Assembly: GCF_012926525.1 (NCBI RefSeq)
Contig: NZ_JABBNI010000015.1
Location: forward strand, 1 to 64,000
Source: Clostridium muellerianum
GTDB lineage: Bacteria > Bacillota > Clostridia > Clostridiales > Clostridiaceae
Reading direction: 5' to 3'
Length of the DNA: 64,000 nucleotides
In this document: positions 36,154-45,283 of the stretch, piece after piece
How the letters are laid out: every line of letters begins with the position of its first letter
How positions within the stretch are numbered: the stretch's first letter is position 1
Notes under the pieces: generated by a model
Seen by the model: only the letters and a program-made list of their open reading frames with translations
Database searches by the model: none
What the model was told of the DNA's origin: nothing
Translations under genes and position numbers: made by a program

Positions 36154-36238
36154 TAAGTTATTTAGAGGATAAATTAAAAGAGCTTAAAGGAGTATAGCCA
36201 ACATTTCCGACAAAACCTACGCTAAGACATATATTACT

Positions 36239-36284
36239 AAAACACTGATATATTCAAAAAATTCTTTGAATATATCAGTGTTTT
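36239..36284 (+). terminator. Rho-independent terminator
   Basis: A perfect 20-bp stem (36239-36258 with 36265-36284), six-base loop and terminal TTTT. It ends the 35452 gene. Confidence 0.8.
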
Positions 36285-36389
36285 AATTACTATAAAATAT
36301 ATTTTAAAAATGAAAAATGTAGGATTTGAATCACACTATAAGAAAATTGTTAAATAAATTTAATGTAGATTACATCTGATTCTTTTATT

Positions 36390-36534
36390 GGTTTTCCAAT
36401 TCTTTTATCCTGTTTCCATTGTGGAGCAATACTATCTTCGCCTCAATATTCATCAAGGCTTATTATCTTTTCTACTAAAAGTTTTATAAACGATGTAGCA
36501 TGAAATGAAGCACTATTATCAGAGAGCCAAATTA
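36390..36534 (-). pseudogene. Broken minus-strand frame downstream of intron remnant
   Basis: On the minus strand a frame reads ...SASFHATSFIKLLVEKI then, after an in-frame stop, GEDSIAPQWKQDKRIGKP and so on. It is not intron-encoded protein sequence and was not recognised; it is probably debris where the intron was truncated. Confidence 0.25.
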
Positions 36535-36960
36535 TTATAACTGAAATATTCTATCCTTAATAATTGGTATTCCTAAAGGTCTCATTTTCCCATTTTTCTT
36601 TGGAATATATGCTCTTTTAGCTGGATTAGGTCTGATATTCTTTATATCATATTCTTTTAGAAGGTTATATAGTTTCAACCTATCACTTGAACTTAGAATA
36701 ATTTGACCGTCAACACAAGGGGTTTGTTTACCTTTATTAATCTGCGTAACTCTCTTTATTGAGAGTAGTAAATTAGCATTACTTCTAATCATTAATCTTT
36801 GGAGCTTTTTTACTTTTCTTTTCTGTCCCAACTGTTCAGCACGAAAAATCCGTTGGCGAAGTTTCTTCACATATCCGTATATTTTCTTCCAGTCTATTGC
36901 TTTTCAGCTTTGTATATGTGGAGAAACAGCCGACGTATCAAATTTATTAATAGTTTTCAA
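36535..36960 (-). pseudogene. Group II intron reverse transcriptase, decayed
   Basis: A TTG at 36960 with AGGAGAG upstream starts a frame (KTINKFDTSAVSPHIQS) that stops at 36906-36904 where a tryptophan codon appears changed to TGA. In the same frame the protein then continues AIDWKKIYGYVKKLRQRIFR, IKRVTQINKGKQTPCVDG and IPKKNGKMRPLGIPIIKDRI, which is the N-terminal RT0/RT1 region of group II intron maturases, ending abruptly after ~140 residues. The catalytic YADD part and the X/endonuclease domains are missing. The TPGVDG motif is altered to TPCVDG. Confidence 0.8.
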
Positions 36961-37535
36961 AACTTGTCTCTCCTTTAAGATTCCTCTTTACGTTTTCTTT
37001 CGTGTTAATGACCATGTGGAAGTCTGCCCTCTTTCGAGTGAGTTATTAAACTCTATCCAATAGGTTATTTCTTTCCTTAAACTTTCGTTTCACTGGCATT
37101 TGCTTTCTCCACATTCCTTTACCCTCTGGTATTGTAACTTTCTTTCGATTATCCTACCTCTATCGAGGAACTCAAAGGGCTTACCAAGTTCCACTATTAG
37201 CAGATTCAAGTGGGGAAGCATCCTTCTTATACTCCGATGGATATATGGGTTGCTGCATGATTGGAATGCGATTCAATCTTTCCTATCCATATTAAGCTTG
37301 TTACACCGCAGTACGCTTATCGTAAATTACGAAGATTACAAAGGTTTAACTTTCATTTATACTTTCCACTTTTCCCCTAACCCTGTGTTGCTTCTGCGTA
37401 AGGCAATACATTAGGTAGCTAACTCTCATGCAACCTACAAACCAATTACTTGGAATGCAGTTCCAAGCGGGGATACGTTTAGCAACTAACGTAGTTTCTA
37501 TCGAAACACTACTAAATAGCGACTTCTTGTCGCAC
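36961..37535 (-). mobile_element. 5' part of a group II intron
   Basis: Read on the minus strand, GTGCGAC at 37535-37529 matches the 5' end consensus GUGYG of group II introns. It is followed by ~570 bases of domain I-IV type sequence with no ORF (blocks such as GGGCAGACTTCCACATGG and GAAACGAAAGTTTAAGG are characteristic), leading into the maturase frame. The catalytic domains V/VI and the 3' end are not found, so the copy is inactive. Confidence 0.7.
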
Positions 37536-37580
37536 CGCCATATTTTACAACTATGAACTAAATGTTTAGAAAAGTAATTA

Positions 37581-37751
37581 TATCCTACAGTAAGAGAATA
37601 ATATTATTTCTTTTCTTTTTTTGAATAAGTGTTTAATTTTAAAATTCTTGTCTACAACAAAATTTATTTTAGCAGAAAAAATAAGCTTTAGGTACTCATT
37701 CAAAGTATCTAAAGCTTATTTTTATTTGAATATTAATGAATAAATATTCAT
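37581..37751 (+). repeat. Direct repeat, right copy
   Basis: Counterpart of 31094-31211. It is longer because it keeps a 15-bp perfect hairpin (37676-37690 with 37709-37723) that is missing in the left copy. The hairpin may also end nrdJ transcription on the minus strand. Confidence 0.75.
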
Positions 37752-37763
37752 TGGCTGGTAAAG

Positions 37764-37819
37764 CTCAAAGTTGTACTGCTAACCCTCAAAGTTGTACTAG
37801 TGAAGGTCAAAGTTGTACT
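37764..37819. repeat. Three tandem units CTCAAAGTTGTACT
   Basis: Three near-identical 13-14-bp units at 37764, 37785 and 37806 have a 21-22-bp period, i.e. two helical turns. They directly follow the direct repeat and look like protein-binding iterons of a transposon end. Similar-period but different units follow the left copy (31224, 31245). Confidence 0.6.
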
Positions 37820-37850
37820 TGGACTAGTGTACTAAAGGACACTTATATTT

Positions 37851-40800
37851 TTAGCTGCAGCCTGTAGTAGATCCACAATCTAAACAAACCATGCAGGTTC
37901 CATTCCTAACCATCCTTGTGCTGGCACAATTTGGGCAGGTAACGCCATAAAGCCTTTCGCCGTCAACCTTTTTTAATTTAAATTTGTTTTCCAAAATGTT
38001 TGGTGAAGATATAGTGCTTTTATTATTTGTATTTAAAGTATTTTCATCATAGTTTTCAGGTTTAACCTGGCATCTTGAAAAATCTCCTAGTTCAATATCA
38101 ATAACTTTACTTATTAAGTCAGATATTGAAGATACATGTTTTATATAAGGATGTTTTTGTACAAAACCATAAGGTTCATATTTTTGACCTCTTAGCATTC
38201 TTGCGATATCCTGAGGAGGTACATGGTATTGAAGCATTACAGAAACAGCTTTAGATAGAGAATTTAAAAGTCCCATTATTATAGTTCCTTCTCTGTCTGT
38301 AGTTATATATATTTCTGATATTTCACCATTTTCACGTCTATTAACAGTGGTATATATTTTAACATCGTCAATTTGTGCAGGGTGAGTTGTACCACATCTT
38401 ATACCTACAGGTTTATCACGTTTTGAAGGTTTTATTCCCTTTTGCAAATCTTTAGCTTTTTGTAGAAGCTGCTTATAAGTTAAATTTTCAAGCTTGGAAT
38501 CTGTATTATCTGCAAGGCTGGTATTTAAAGGTTGTGCAGCTTTAGATGAATCTCTATAAAGCGCTATACCTTTTACACCAAGCTTCCAGGAAGATAGTAC
38601 TATATTTTTAAAATCTTCTATAGAAGCAGTTTTAGGTAAATTTACAGTTTTAGATACTGCTCCAGATATAAGGGGAGTGATAGAAGCTACCATAAGTACA
38701 TGACCCATAGGTGATATATATCTTTCGCCACTGCCGCATCGGTTAGAAGTATCAAAAATAGGTAAATGTTCTTCTTTCAAATGAGGAGCACCTTCAATTT
38801 TACCATCTAGAACTTTTTCATATGTAAAGCCGTTTTCTGTTACTGTTTCTTTTTCAAGTACATAAGCTAAAATGTCTTCTATTTCATCACTTGAATATCC
38901 AAGGTTTTTTAAAGCTGTGGTTATAACAGGATTTATCATGGTTAAAAATCCACCACCTGAAAGTTTTTTATATACTATATGACTGAAGAATGGTTCAATT
39001 GATGTAGCACTACAGTCCATAGCAAAAGATATAGTACCAGTAGGGGCTATTACAGAAACTTGGGCATTCCTATATCCATAATTTTCACCATAAATTAAAG
39101 CTTTAGAAAAACAGTCTTTAAGACATAAGCTTATATATTTAAAATTTTCTTTGTTTAAAGTATCATGGTTTACTTTTAGTGGGGTATAATTTAAGCCTTC
39201 AAAATTATTGCCATATTTAGTTGAATTATCTTTAAGAACAGTATCAGGATTAACGCCTGCAGTTCTTGCATGATTTCTTATAACTTTCATCATATAAGGT
39301 TTATTTATTTCAAATTTTTTAAAAGTACCAACTTCTTTAGCCATTAAAGAAGATATATAATATGAATAACCTGTAAGAATTCCTATTAATGAAGCTGCTA
39401 GATTTCTAGCTTCATCAGAATCATATGGATAGCCAATTACCATAAAAAGCGATGCTATATTGGATACACCAAGTCCTGTAGGTCTAAATAAATAGCTTTT
39501 TCTTGCAATATCCTCTGTAGGATATTGGCCCCAATGTATAGAAGCCTCAAGAATTAATTGAACTAAGCCAATTACATGAAGATATCCATCTATATCAAAT
39601 TTGTGTTCAATGTTATTATAAAATCTATATATGTTTATAGAAGCTAGATTACAGGATGAATCATCTAAAAAGGCATATTCACCACAAGGGTTTGTGGAAT
39701 TAATTTTATTATAAGGAGCATTTAAAATACCATCCTCTCCAGCAGGGCAAGTATGCCAGGCATTAAAAGTATCACTAAATTGAGGAGCAGGATCAGCACA
39801 CTGCCAGGCTGAAGAATTAAAAGCCTCCCAAATGTCAGATACATTAATAATTTTATCTAGTTTAGAATCAACTCTACCTTCTAGTTTTATAGTTTCTTCA
39901 GGTTTATTATTTAAATTATCAACCTTGTTCATAAAATAATCTGAAAATCTAACAGAATTATTGCTGTTTTGGCCAGAAACCGTTTCATAAGCTTCTCCAT
40001 CAATATCCATGTCATATCCCATTTTTCCAAGAGCTCTTACTTTATTTTCTTCTTTAGCTTTCCAGGTTATGAAATCCATAATTTCAGGATGATCTACATC
40101 TAAACATACCATCTTAGCAGCTCTTCTTGTTGTGCCACCGGATTTTATAGCACCAGCATTCCTATCTAAGCCTTTTAAAAAGCTCATTAATCCAGATGAA
40201 AAACCACCACCAGAAAGTTTTTCGTCTTTTGCTCTTATAGAAGAAAAGTTAGTGCCTGTTCCAGAACCTCCCTTAAAAAGTTTTGTCTCTGTAACATATT
40301 GCTCAGATATAGAGTGTGGACCTAAAAGTTGATCTTCTATAGACAATATGAAACAAGCTGATGCTTGAGTTCTAGTATAATTGTCAGGAGACTTAATCAC
40401 CTTCTCTTTATTCTCATCAAAATAGTAAAGACCTTGGTTACTTCCTTTTATATCATAAGAATGAGCAAGTCCTGTGTTAAACCATTGAGGGGAATTAGGT
40501 GCATACATTTGATTTAACAAAGCGTAAACACTTTCATCATAAAATATAGAAGCCTCTTCTTCAGTTTTTATAATGCCTTCGTTTTTTAAAGCTTCACACC
40601 AAAAGTTAACCATCCTATGAGCTACAGCTTTCATACTATTTTCACAGCCACTTTCGCTTGGAACACCTGCTTTTCTAAAATATTTAGAGGCTATAATATC
40701 ACAAGCAGTCTGGGAATATTGCTCAGGAAATTCAACATCCTTCATGTCAACTAATACTTTACTACTTTTATGGTCTTTAAAAAAAACATCTGTTTTTTTC

Positions 40801-40889
40801 CACTTAAATAAGTCGTATACAGTTTTATCTGTATTGCTTGTTAGTTCCTTTGTGTAATATCTTTTAAATAAATCTTTTATGGATTTCAA
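37851..40889 (-). CDS. nrdJ: Adenosylcobalamin-dependent ribonucleotide reductase (class II)
   Basis: TTG start at 40889 with AAGGAGG 9 bases upstream on the minus strand. The 1012-residue enzyme reduces ribonucleotides to deoxyribonucleotides. Typical stretches are PNSPQWFNTGL, GGSGTGTNFSSIRAK, NSTNPCGEYAFLDDSSCNLA with an active-site cysteine and GLGVSNIASLF. The C-terminus holds a four-cysteine zinc-type site (CPNCASTRMVRNG...CLDCGSTTGCS), as in clostridial NrdJ. Two NrdR boxes lie upstream. Dependence on B12 fits an organism that also has the B12-dependent KamDE. Confidence 0.95.
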   Translation of the reverse strand: MKSIKDLFKRYYTKELTSNTDKTVYDLFKWKKTDVFFKDHKSSKVLVDMKDVEFPEQYSQTACDIIASKYFRKAGVPSESGCENSMKAVAHRMVNFWCEALKNEGIIKTEEEASIFYDESVYALLNQMYAPNSPQWFNTGLAHSYDIKGSNQGLYYFDENKEKVIKSPDNYTRTQASACFILSIEDQLLGPHSISEQYVTETKLFKGGSGTGTNFSSIRAKDEKLSGGGFSSGLMSFLKGLDRNAGAIKSGGTTRRAAKMVCLDVDHPEIMDFITWKAKEENKVRALGKMGYDMDIDGEAYETVSGQNSNNSVRFSDYFMNKVDNLNNKPEETIKLEGRVDSKLDKIINVSDIWEAFNSSAWQCADPAPQFSDTFNAWHTCPAGEDGILNAPYNKINSTNPCGEYAFLDDSSCNLASINIYRFYNNIEHKFDIDGYLHVIGLVQLILEASIHWGQYPTEDIARKSYLFRPTGLGVSNIASLFMVIGYPYDSDEARNLAASLIGILTGYSYYISSLMAKEVGTFKKFEINKPYMMKVIRNHARTAGVNPDTVLKDNSTKYGNNFEGLNYTPLKVNHDTLNKENFKYISLCLKDCFSKALIYGENYGYRNAQVSVIAPTGTISFAMDCSATSIEPFFSHIVYKKLSGGGFLTMINPVITTALKNLGYSSDEIEDILAYVLEKETVTENGFTYEKVLDGKIEGAPHLKEEHLPIFDTSNRCGSGERYISPMGHVLMVASITPLISGAVSKTVNLPKTASIEDFKNIVLSSWKLGVKGIALYRDSSKAAQPLNTSLADNTDSKLENLTYKQLLQKAKDLQKGIKPSKRDKPVGIRCGTTHPAQIDDVKIYTTVNRRENGEISEIYITTDREGTIIMGLLNSLSKAVSVMLQYHVPPQDIARMLRGQKYEPYGFVQKHPYIKHVSSISDLISKVIDIELGDFSRCQVKPENYDENTLNTNNKSTISSPNILENKFKLKKVDGERLYGVTCPNCASTRMVRNGTCMVCLDCGSTTGCS

Positions 40890-40923
40890 AATAAATATCC
40901 TCCTTGTAATATAAAACTATGTT

Positions 40924-40970
40924 ATACTATATGTAGTATAGTATCCAAAATATAATACTATATGTAGTAA
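40924..40970 (-). promoter_or_regulatory. Two NrdR boxes upstream of nrdJ
   Basis: ATACTATATGTAGTAT (40924-40939) and ATACTATATGTAGTAA (40955-40970) are near-identical 16-mers whose starts are 31 bp apart, three helical turns. This is the paired arrangement and sequence type (ACTACATATAGT on the minus strand) expected for the RNR repressor NrdR. Confidence 0.75.
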
Positions 40971-41117
40971 CATGTTTATTATAATGGATAACAGTGTTAA
41001 ATTCAACAATAAATATTATTAAATATTTGTTATTTTTAAAGAACTAATAATGCAGTAATTAATTTTAATAGAGTATCTAATTTTATATAAGAATTAGTAA
41101 ATTATACATTTCATCAT

Positions 41118-41324
41118 TTAAAAAGTTTAATTTTGAATATTAACAAAGTTGACAATAGTAAGCAAGAAGTTATAAACTCTATTCAAAGTATAAGTGCTAT
41201 TTCAGAAGAAGCAGCAGAGGCTGCAGAAGAAATATCTGCTATAATACAAGAATATACAGTAAGTATGGCTCATATTCAGGAAACAGCTAAAAATCTCACT
41301 GATGTAGTAGATAAATTGGAGTAG
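41118..41324 (+). pseudogene. C-terminal fragment of a methyl-accepting chemotaxis protein
   Basis: The frame encodes ...NSIQSISAISEEAAEAAEEI... ending LTDVVDKLE, the glutamate/alanine-rich methylation helix at the end of chemoreceptors. There is no ribosome binding site, sensor, HAMP or signalling tip, so only the last ~65 residues remain. Confidence 0.7.
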
Positions 41325-41446
41325 AGTATAAATAAATTTAAAATGTAATAAATAATATAGTAAACCTTTAAGAGTAGCAGCAAAATATTTATATATATTA
41401 AAATACCAATGATAAATTTATATATTATAAGAGAGGTGATAAACTT

Positions 41447-41947
41447 ATGATAATTAAATATAAAAATATAAATCCTAAAATAGATGAAAATGCTTTTATG
41501 GCGCACAGTGCGGATATTATAGGAAAAGTTACTTTAGAAAAGGATGTTAGTATTTGGTTTGGGGCTGTACTTAGAGGAGATTGCAATTCTATATACATAG
41601 GTAAAGGCAGTAATATTCAGGATAATTGTACTGTGCATGTTGGACATGATAGTTCTGTAGAAGTAGGGGAATATGTAACTGTTGGTCACAATGCTGTTAT
41701 ACATGGATGCAAAATTAATGACTATTGTTTAATTGGTATGGGATCAACTATTATGAATGATGCAGAAATAGGCACTGGAACTATTATAGGTGCAGGAAGT
41801 TTAGTAACTGAAGGAAAAAAGATACCTTCTGGAGTTTTGTGTATGGGATCACCTGCTAGGGTTGTACGAGAGCTTACAGAAAAAGAAAGAGAATATATCA
41901 TAAATTCAGCACATAGTTATATAGAAGAATCAAGAGATTATAAATAG
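41447..41947 (+). CDS. Gamma-carbonic-anhydrase-like left-handed beta-helix protein
   Basis: This 166-residue hexapeptide-repeat protein has the three metal-site histidines spaced as in the YrdA/PaaY branch: H64/H67 (TVHVGHDSS) and H81/H86 (VGHNAVIHGC). A C-terminal helix follows. Family members bind zinc or iron; carbonic anhydrase activity varies, and many are of unknown function. GAGGTGA precedes the ATG. It is monocistronic with its own terminator. Confidence 0.88.
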   Translation: MIIKYKNINPKIDENAFMAHSADIIGKVTLEKDVSIWFGAVLRGDCNSIYIGKGSNIQDNCTVHVGHDSSVEVGEYVTVGHNAVIHGCKINDYCLIGMGSTIMNDAEIGTGTIIGAGSLVTEGKKIPSGVLCMGSPARVVRELTEKEREYIINSAHSYIEESRDYK

Positions 41948-41953
41948 TGGAGT

Positions 41954-41981
41954 GTAGGCTTTAAAAGGCCTACGCTTTTTT
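41954..41981 (+). terminator. Terminator of the gamma-CA-like gene
   Basis: GTAGGC pairs with GCCTAC (plus inner A-T pairs), followed by CGCTTTTTTT. Confidence 0.75.
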
Positions 41982-41982
41982 T

Positions 41983-42179
41983 GAGAGGACAACTGACAGA
42001 GGACAGAGGACAGTGAAGGTTGATTTTTTGCTAACGCAAAAGAATCTTTAAATTTATACAAACCAACAATCTTTCGCTTTAGCGAAACGAGGTATCAAAA
42101 ATTTAATTTAAGATTTTTCGTAGCTCAGCGGAGAAAAATCATCCTTCACTGTCCTCTGTCAATTGTCCTCTGTCCTCTT
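41983..42179. repeat. Palindromic element, family P3 core, copy A
   Basis: A ~197-base palindrome. The ends are GAGAGGACAACTGACAGAGG and its complement, the core carries GCTAACGCAAAAG and a TTTCGCTTTAGCGAAA hairpin, and the right arm is CCTTCACTGTCCTCTGTC. Homologous cores lie at 53250-53470 and 59525-59770. Confidence 0.8.
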
Positions 42180-42202
42180 AAAAGTATTGTGTCATAGTAT
42201 TT

Positions 42203-42379
42203 CTAGTTAAGCCAAACTTTAGTAATGAATAGGATAATAAATCCAAATATAGTAAAGGCTATTGCAAAAATAGGCACTAAAACTTCAAACATAGCGATAG
42301 TTATTGCAGCTATATCTTTAAATTCCAATTTAGGTTTTTGGTACAATTGGTTTTCATCACTATTTTTATTATTTTTCAT
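42203..42379 (-). CDS. Small membrane protein (58 aa) at end of peptide-transport operon
   Basis: On the minus strand GGAG precedes an ATG at 42379 by 12 bases. The frame gives MKNNKNSDENQLYQKPKLEF followed by a ~32-residue hydrophobic region (IAAITIAMFEVLVPIFAIAF, continuing FTIFGFIILFITK) and stops at 42203. It starts 25 bases after the last ATPase gene, in the same direction, so it belongs to the operon. It has one or two membrane spans. Function unknown; an accessory or regulatory subunit of the transporter is possible. Confidence 0.65.
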   Translation of the reverse strand: MKNNKNSDENQLYQKPKLEFKDIAAITIAMFEVLVPIFAIAFTIFGFIILFITKVWLN

Positions 42380-42404
42380 AAAGATGCAACTCCTTTTGTG
42401 TGTT

Positions 42405-43370
42405 TTATGTCAGATGACAACTTACAAAATGGCCGCCACCTACATCTTTATACTGAGGTACCTCAGTACTACATTGTTCTTTAGCATATGGACACCTTGT
42501 ATGAAATTTACATCCTGAAGGAGGATTAGCTGGACTAGGTATATCACCTTTAAGTATAATTCTATTTCTTTTAAATGTAGGATCTGGCACTGGTGCTGCA
42601 GATAATAAAGCTTTTGTATATGGATGAAGAGGATTTTTGAAAAGCTCATTTTTTTCTGCAAGTTCTACCAGGGAACCAAGATACATGACACCTATTCTAT
42701 GGCTTATATGTTGAACAACACTTAAATCATGAGATATAAATAAATAGGAAAAGCCTCTTTTTTCTTGCAAATCAGTAAGAAGGTTTATTATTTGTGCCTG
42801 TATTGATACGTCAAGTGCTGATACTGGTTCATCTGCCACAATAAACTTAGGATTAAGAATAAGAGACCTTGCAATTCCTATCCTTTGTCTTTGTCCTCCA
42901 GAAAACTCATGAGGATATCTTTTTATATGATATGGTGCTAATCCGCATATTTTCAAAGTTTCTGATACTTTATCTTTTAGGTCGGATTTAGAACAAAGTT
43001 TATGGTCTAAAAGAGATTCTCCTACAATTTCTCCTACAGTCATTCTAGGATTTAAGGAGCTGTAAGGATCTTGAAATATTATTTGCATATCGGTTCGCAG
43101 TTTTCTTATTTCATTTTTATTTAACTTATAGATGTCTTTGCCATCAAAAGTTACTTGGCCAGCAGTTTTTTCTAGTAGCCTTAATAAAGTTCTTCCTGTT
43201 GTTGATTTTCCACAACCAGACTCTCCAACAAGACCTAAGGTTTCACCCTGTTTAACTTCAAAGGATACATCATCGACTGCTTTAACTTGCCCAACCACTT
43301 TTTGAAAAACTCCACCTGTTATTGGAAAGTATTTTTTTAGGTGTTCAACTTTTAATATGCAATCTTTCAT
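42405..43370 (-). CDS. Oligopeptide ABC transporter ATP-binding protein (OppF/DppF type)
   Basis: This 321-residue ATPase has Walker [14 protein letters not shown], signature [15 protein letters not shown], Walker [14 protein letters not shown] and the C-terminal oligopeptide-transporter domain with the [17 protein letters not shown] cysteine cluster that can hold an iron-sulfur centre. It overlaps the stop/start of the preceding ATPase gene by a few bases. It works with the partner ATPase, two permeases and the lipoprotein encoded upstream to import peptides. Confidence 0.93.
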   Translation of the reverse strand: MKDCILKVEHLKKYFPITGGVFQKVVGQVKAVDDVSFEVKQGETLGLVGESGCGKSTTGRTLLRLLEKTAGQVTFDGKDIYKLNKNEIRKLRTDMQIIFQDPYSSLNPRMTVGEIVGESLLDHKLCSKSDLKDKVSETLKICGLAPYHIKRYPHEFSGGQRQRIGIARSLILNPKFIVADEPVSALDVSIQAQIINLLTDLQEKRGFSYLFISHDLSVVQHISHRIGVMYLGSLVELAEKNELFKNPLHPYTKALLSAAPVPDPTFKRNRIILKGDIPSPANPPSGCKFHTRCPYAKEQCSTEVPQYKDVGGGHFVSCHLT

Positions 43371-44356
43371 TTAGTTACCTCCTTATAATTCCAACAAGCA
43401 ATTTTATGTCCAGGTTCTACTTCTACAAGAGCAGGTTGAGATTGTACACATTTATCAGTACATTTACTGCATCTTGGATTAAAATAACATCCTGTTGGCA
43501 TATTTAGAGGATTTGGCACTTGCCCAGGTATAGAATACAATCTATCAGATTCTTTATATATAGCAGGTTTTGAGTTAAGAAGTCCAATAGTATATGGATG
43601 CAGTGGATTTTTATATAGTTCTAATACTGAGGTTTCTTCTACAATTTTTCCAGCATACATAACTACTATATAATCAGCCATTTCAGCTACAACTCCAAGA
43701 TCATGGGTAATAAGCATTATAGATGTTTTTAACTTTTTTTTAAGTTCTCTCATAAGATCAAGTATTTGTGCTTGAATGGTAACATCTAATGCAGTGGTAG
43801 GTTCATCAGCTATAAGTAATTTAGGATTACAGGAAACTGCCATGGCTATCATAGCTCTTTGTCTCATTCCACCACTTAATTCATGAGGATAGGAATCCAC
43901 TATTTCGTCCGCTCTTGGTATTCCTACTAATTTAAGGGATTCAATACTTTGTTTTCTAGCTTCTTTCTCGTCCACATTTCTATGAAGTATTATAGCCTCG
44001 CTTATTTGTTCACCTACAGTAAAAACAGGATTTAAGGAGGTCATTGGTTCTTGAAATATTACGGATATTTGATTACCTCTTATTTTCATCATTTCTTCAT
44101 CGGGTAACTTTATTACATCTTTCCCATCAAAATAAATTTCTCCACCTATGATTTTTCCAGGTGGGTTAGGAATTAATCGCATAATTGACATAGCTGTAAT
44201 ACTTTTTCCACATCCGGATTCGCCAACTACAGCTAAGGTTTCTCCTTCTTTTATTTTAAAACTAACATCATCTACAGCTTTTACTAACCCGTCTTCAGTA
44301 TTAAAATAAGTTTTTAGGTTTTTAACTTCTAATAAGTCTTTTGTCACTTTGAACAC
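43367..44356 (-). CDS. Oligopeptide ABC transporter ATP-binding protein (OppD/DppD type)
   Basis: This 329-residue ATPase has Walker [14 protein letters not shown], signature [15 protein letters not shown] and Walker [14 protein letters not shown]. The C-terminal [19 protein letters not shown] cysteine cluster marks the peptide/nickel family. The gene lies 3 bases after the second permease gene and overlaps the next ATPase gene by 4 bases (ATGA-type coupling). Order permease-permease-D-F is standard for dpp/app operons. Confidence 0.93.
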   Translation of the reverse strand: MFKVTKDLLEVKNLKTYFNTEDGLVKAVDDVSFKIKEGETLAVVGESGCGKSITAMSIMRLIPNPPGKIIGGEIYFDGKDVIKLPDEEMMKIRGNQISVIFQEPMTSLNPVFTVGEQISEAIILHRNVDEKEARKQSIESLKLVGIPRADEIVDSYPHELSGGMRQRAMIAMAVSCNPKLLIADEPTTALDVTIQAQILDLMRELKKKLKTSIMLITHDLGVVAEMADYIVVMYAGKIVEETSVLELYKNPLHPYTIGLLNSKPAIYKESDRLYSIPGQVPNPLNMPTGCYFNPRCSKCTDKCVQSQPALVEVEPGHKIACWNYKEVTK

Positions 44357-44359
44357 CTC

Positions 44360-45271
44360 CTACTTCTTTAATTTTGGATCTATGGCGTCTCTTAATCCGT
44401 CACCCAAAAGATTTATTGCTACAACTGTTAAAAGTATACACACTCCAGGTGGAATCCAGTTCCATGGCTGATATTGAAGTACATACATATTTTGAACTGA
44501 TTGAATTAGAGTTCCCCAGGATGGTGTAGGTGGTGTTACTCCAAGTCCTAAAAAGCTTAGAGTGGATTCTGTAAGAATAGCACCTCCAATTCCTAAGGTG
44601 GCTGTAACTATAATAGAAGCAAGGGTATTTGGAAGTAAATGTCTAAGTATTTTTCTTGAATCTTTTAATCCTAGTGCTTCTGCTGCCTGCATGAATTCTT
44701 GTTCCCTTAAGGAAAGAATTTGAGCTCTAACTAAACGGCAAAGTCCTGGCCAACTTAAAGCACCTATAATAAACATAACTACAAACATTTTATTTTCAGG
44801 TCTTACCTTTAAATCTGACATAAGTGCTCCAAGAGCCATTAATATAGGTAAGAAAGGAATACATAAAAATATATCAACTATTCTCATTATTATTGAATCT
44901 ATTAATCCACCGTAAAATCCAGCTATTGCGCCTAGAATACTTCCTAAAACGATTTCAACTATTACAGCGAAAAAACCAACAGCAAGAGAGATTCTGCCTG
45001 CATACATTAACCTTGCAAAACTATCTCTTCCAACTTCGTCTGTACCAAGCCAATGATGTATTGAAGGCGCAGCAGATATATTGACTAAATCTAAAGTATC
45101 CATTTTGTAAGGGGATATATAAGGACCTACTATAGCAAATAATAGCATAAATACTAATATACCCAGGCCAACAATTGCTAATTTATTTTTCTTCAATCTA
45201 TTCCAAACAATTCTAGTGGGACTTAATATTTTTTCTTCTTTAATTTTGTTTGTATTAAGTTTTGCTTCCAT
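44360..45271 (-). CDS. Peptide ABC transporter permease (DppC type)
   Basis: This 303-residue protein has an N-terminal OppC-like extension and six membrane segments. The cytoplasmic EAA-type loop is AAEALGLKDSRKILRHLLPN, and LGTDEVGRDSFARLMYAGRI is characteristic of DppC/OppC. GGAGG precedes the ATG. It forms the channel with the permease encoded 12 bases upstream. Confidence 0.93.
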   Translation of the reverse strand: MEAKLNTNKIKEEKILSPTRIVWNRLKKNKLAIVGLGILVFMLLFAIVGPYISPYKMDTLDLVNISAAPSIHHWLGTDEVGRDSFARLMYAGRISLAVGFFAVIVEIVLGSILGAIAGFYGGLIDSIIMRIVDIFLCIPFLPILMALGALMSDLKVRPENKMFVVMFIIGALSWPGLCRLVRAQILSLREQEFMQAAEALGLKDSRKILRHLLPNTLASIIVTATLGIGGAILTESTLSFLGLGVTPPTPSWGTLIQSVQNMYVLQYQPWNWIPPGVCILLTVVAINLLGDGLRDAIDPKLKK

Positions 45272-45283
45272 AATAACCTCCTC

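Noticed and set aside
37764-37819. CRISPR array
   Set aside because: Only three 13-14-bp units with 7-9-bp gaps; repeats and spacers are far too short and no cas gene is near.
42225-42518. 97-codon plus-strand ORF
   Set aside because: Antisense to the 58-aa membrane protein and the end of the ATPase gene, with no ribosome binding site.
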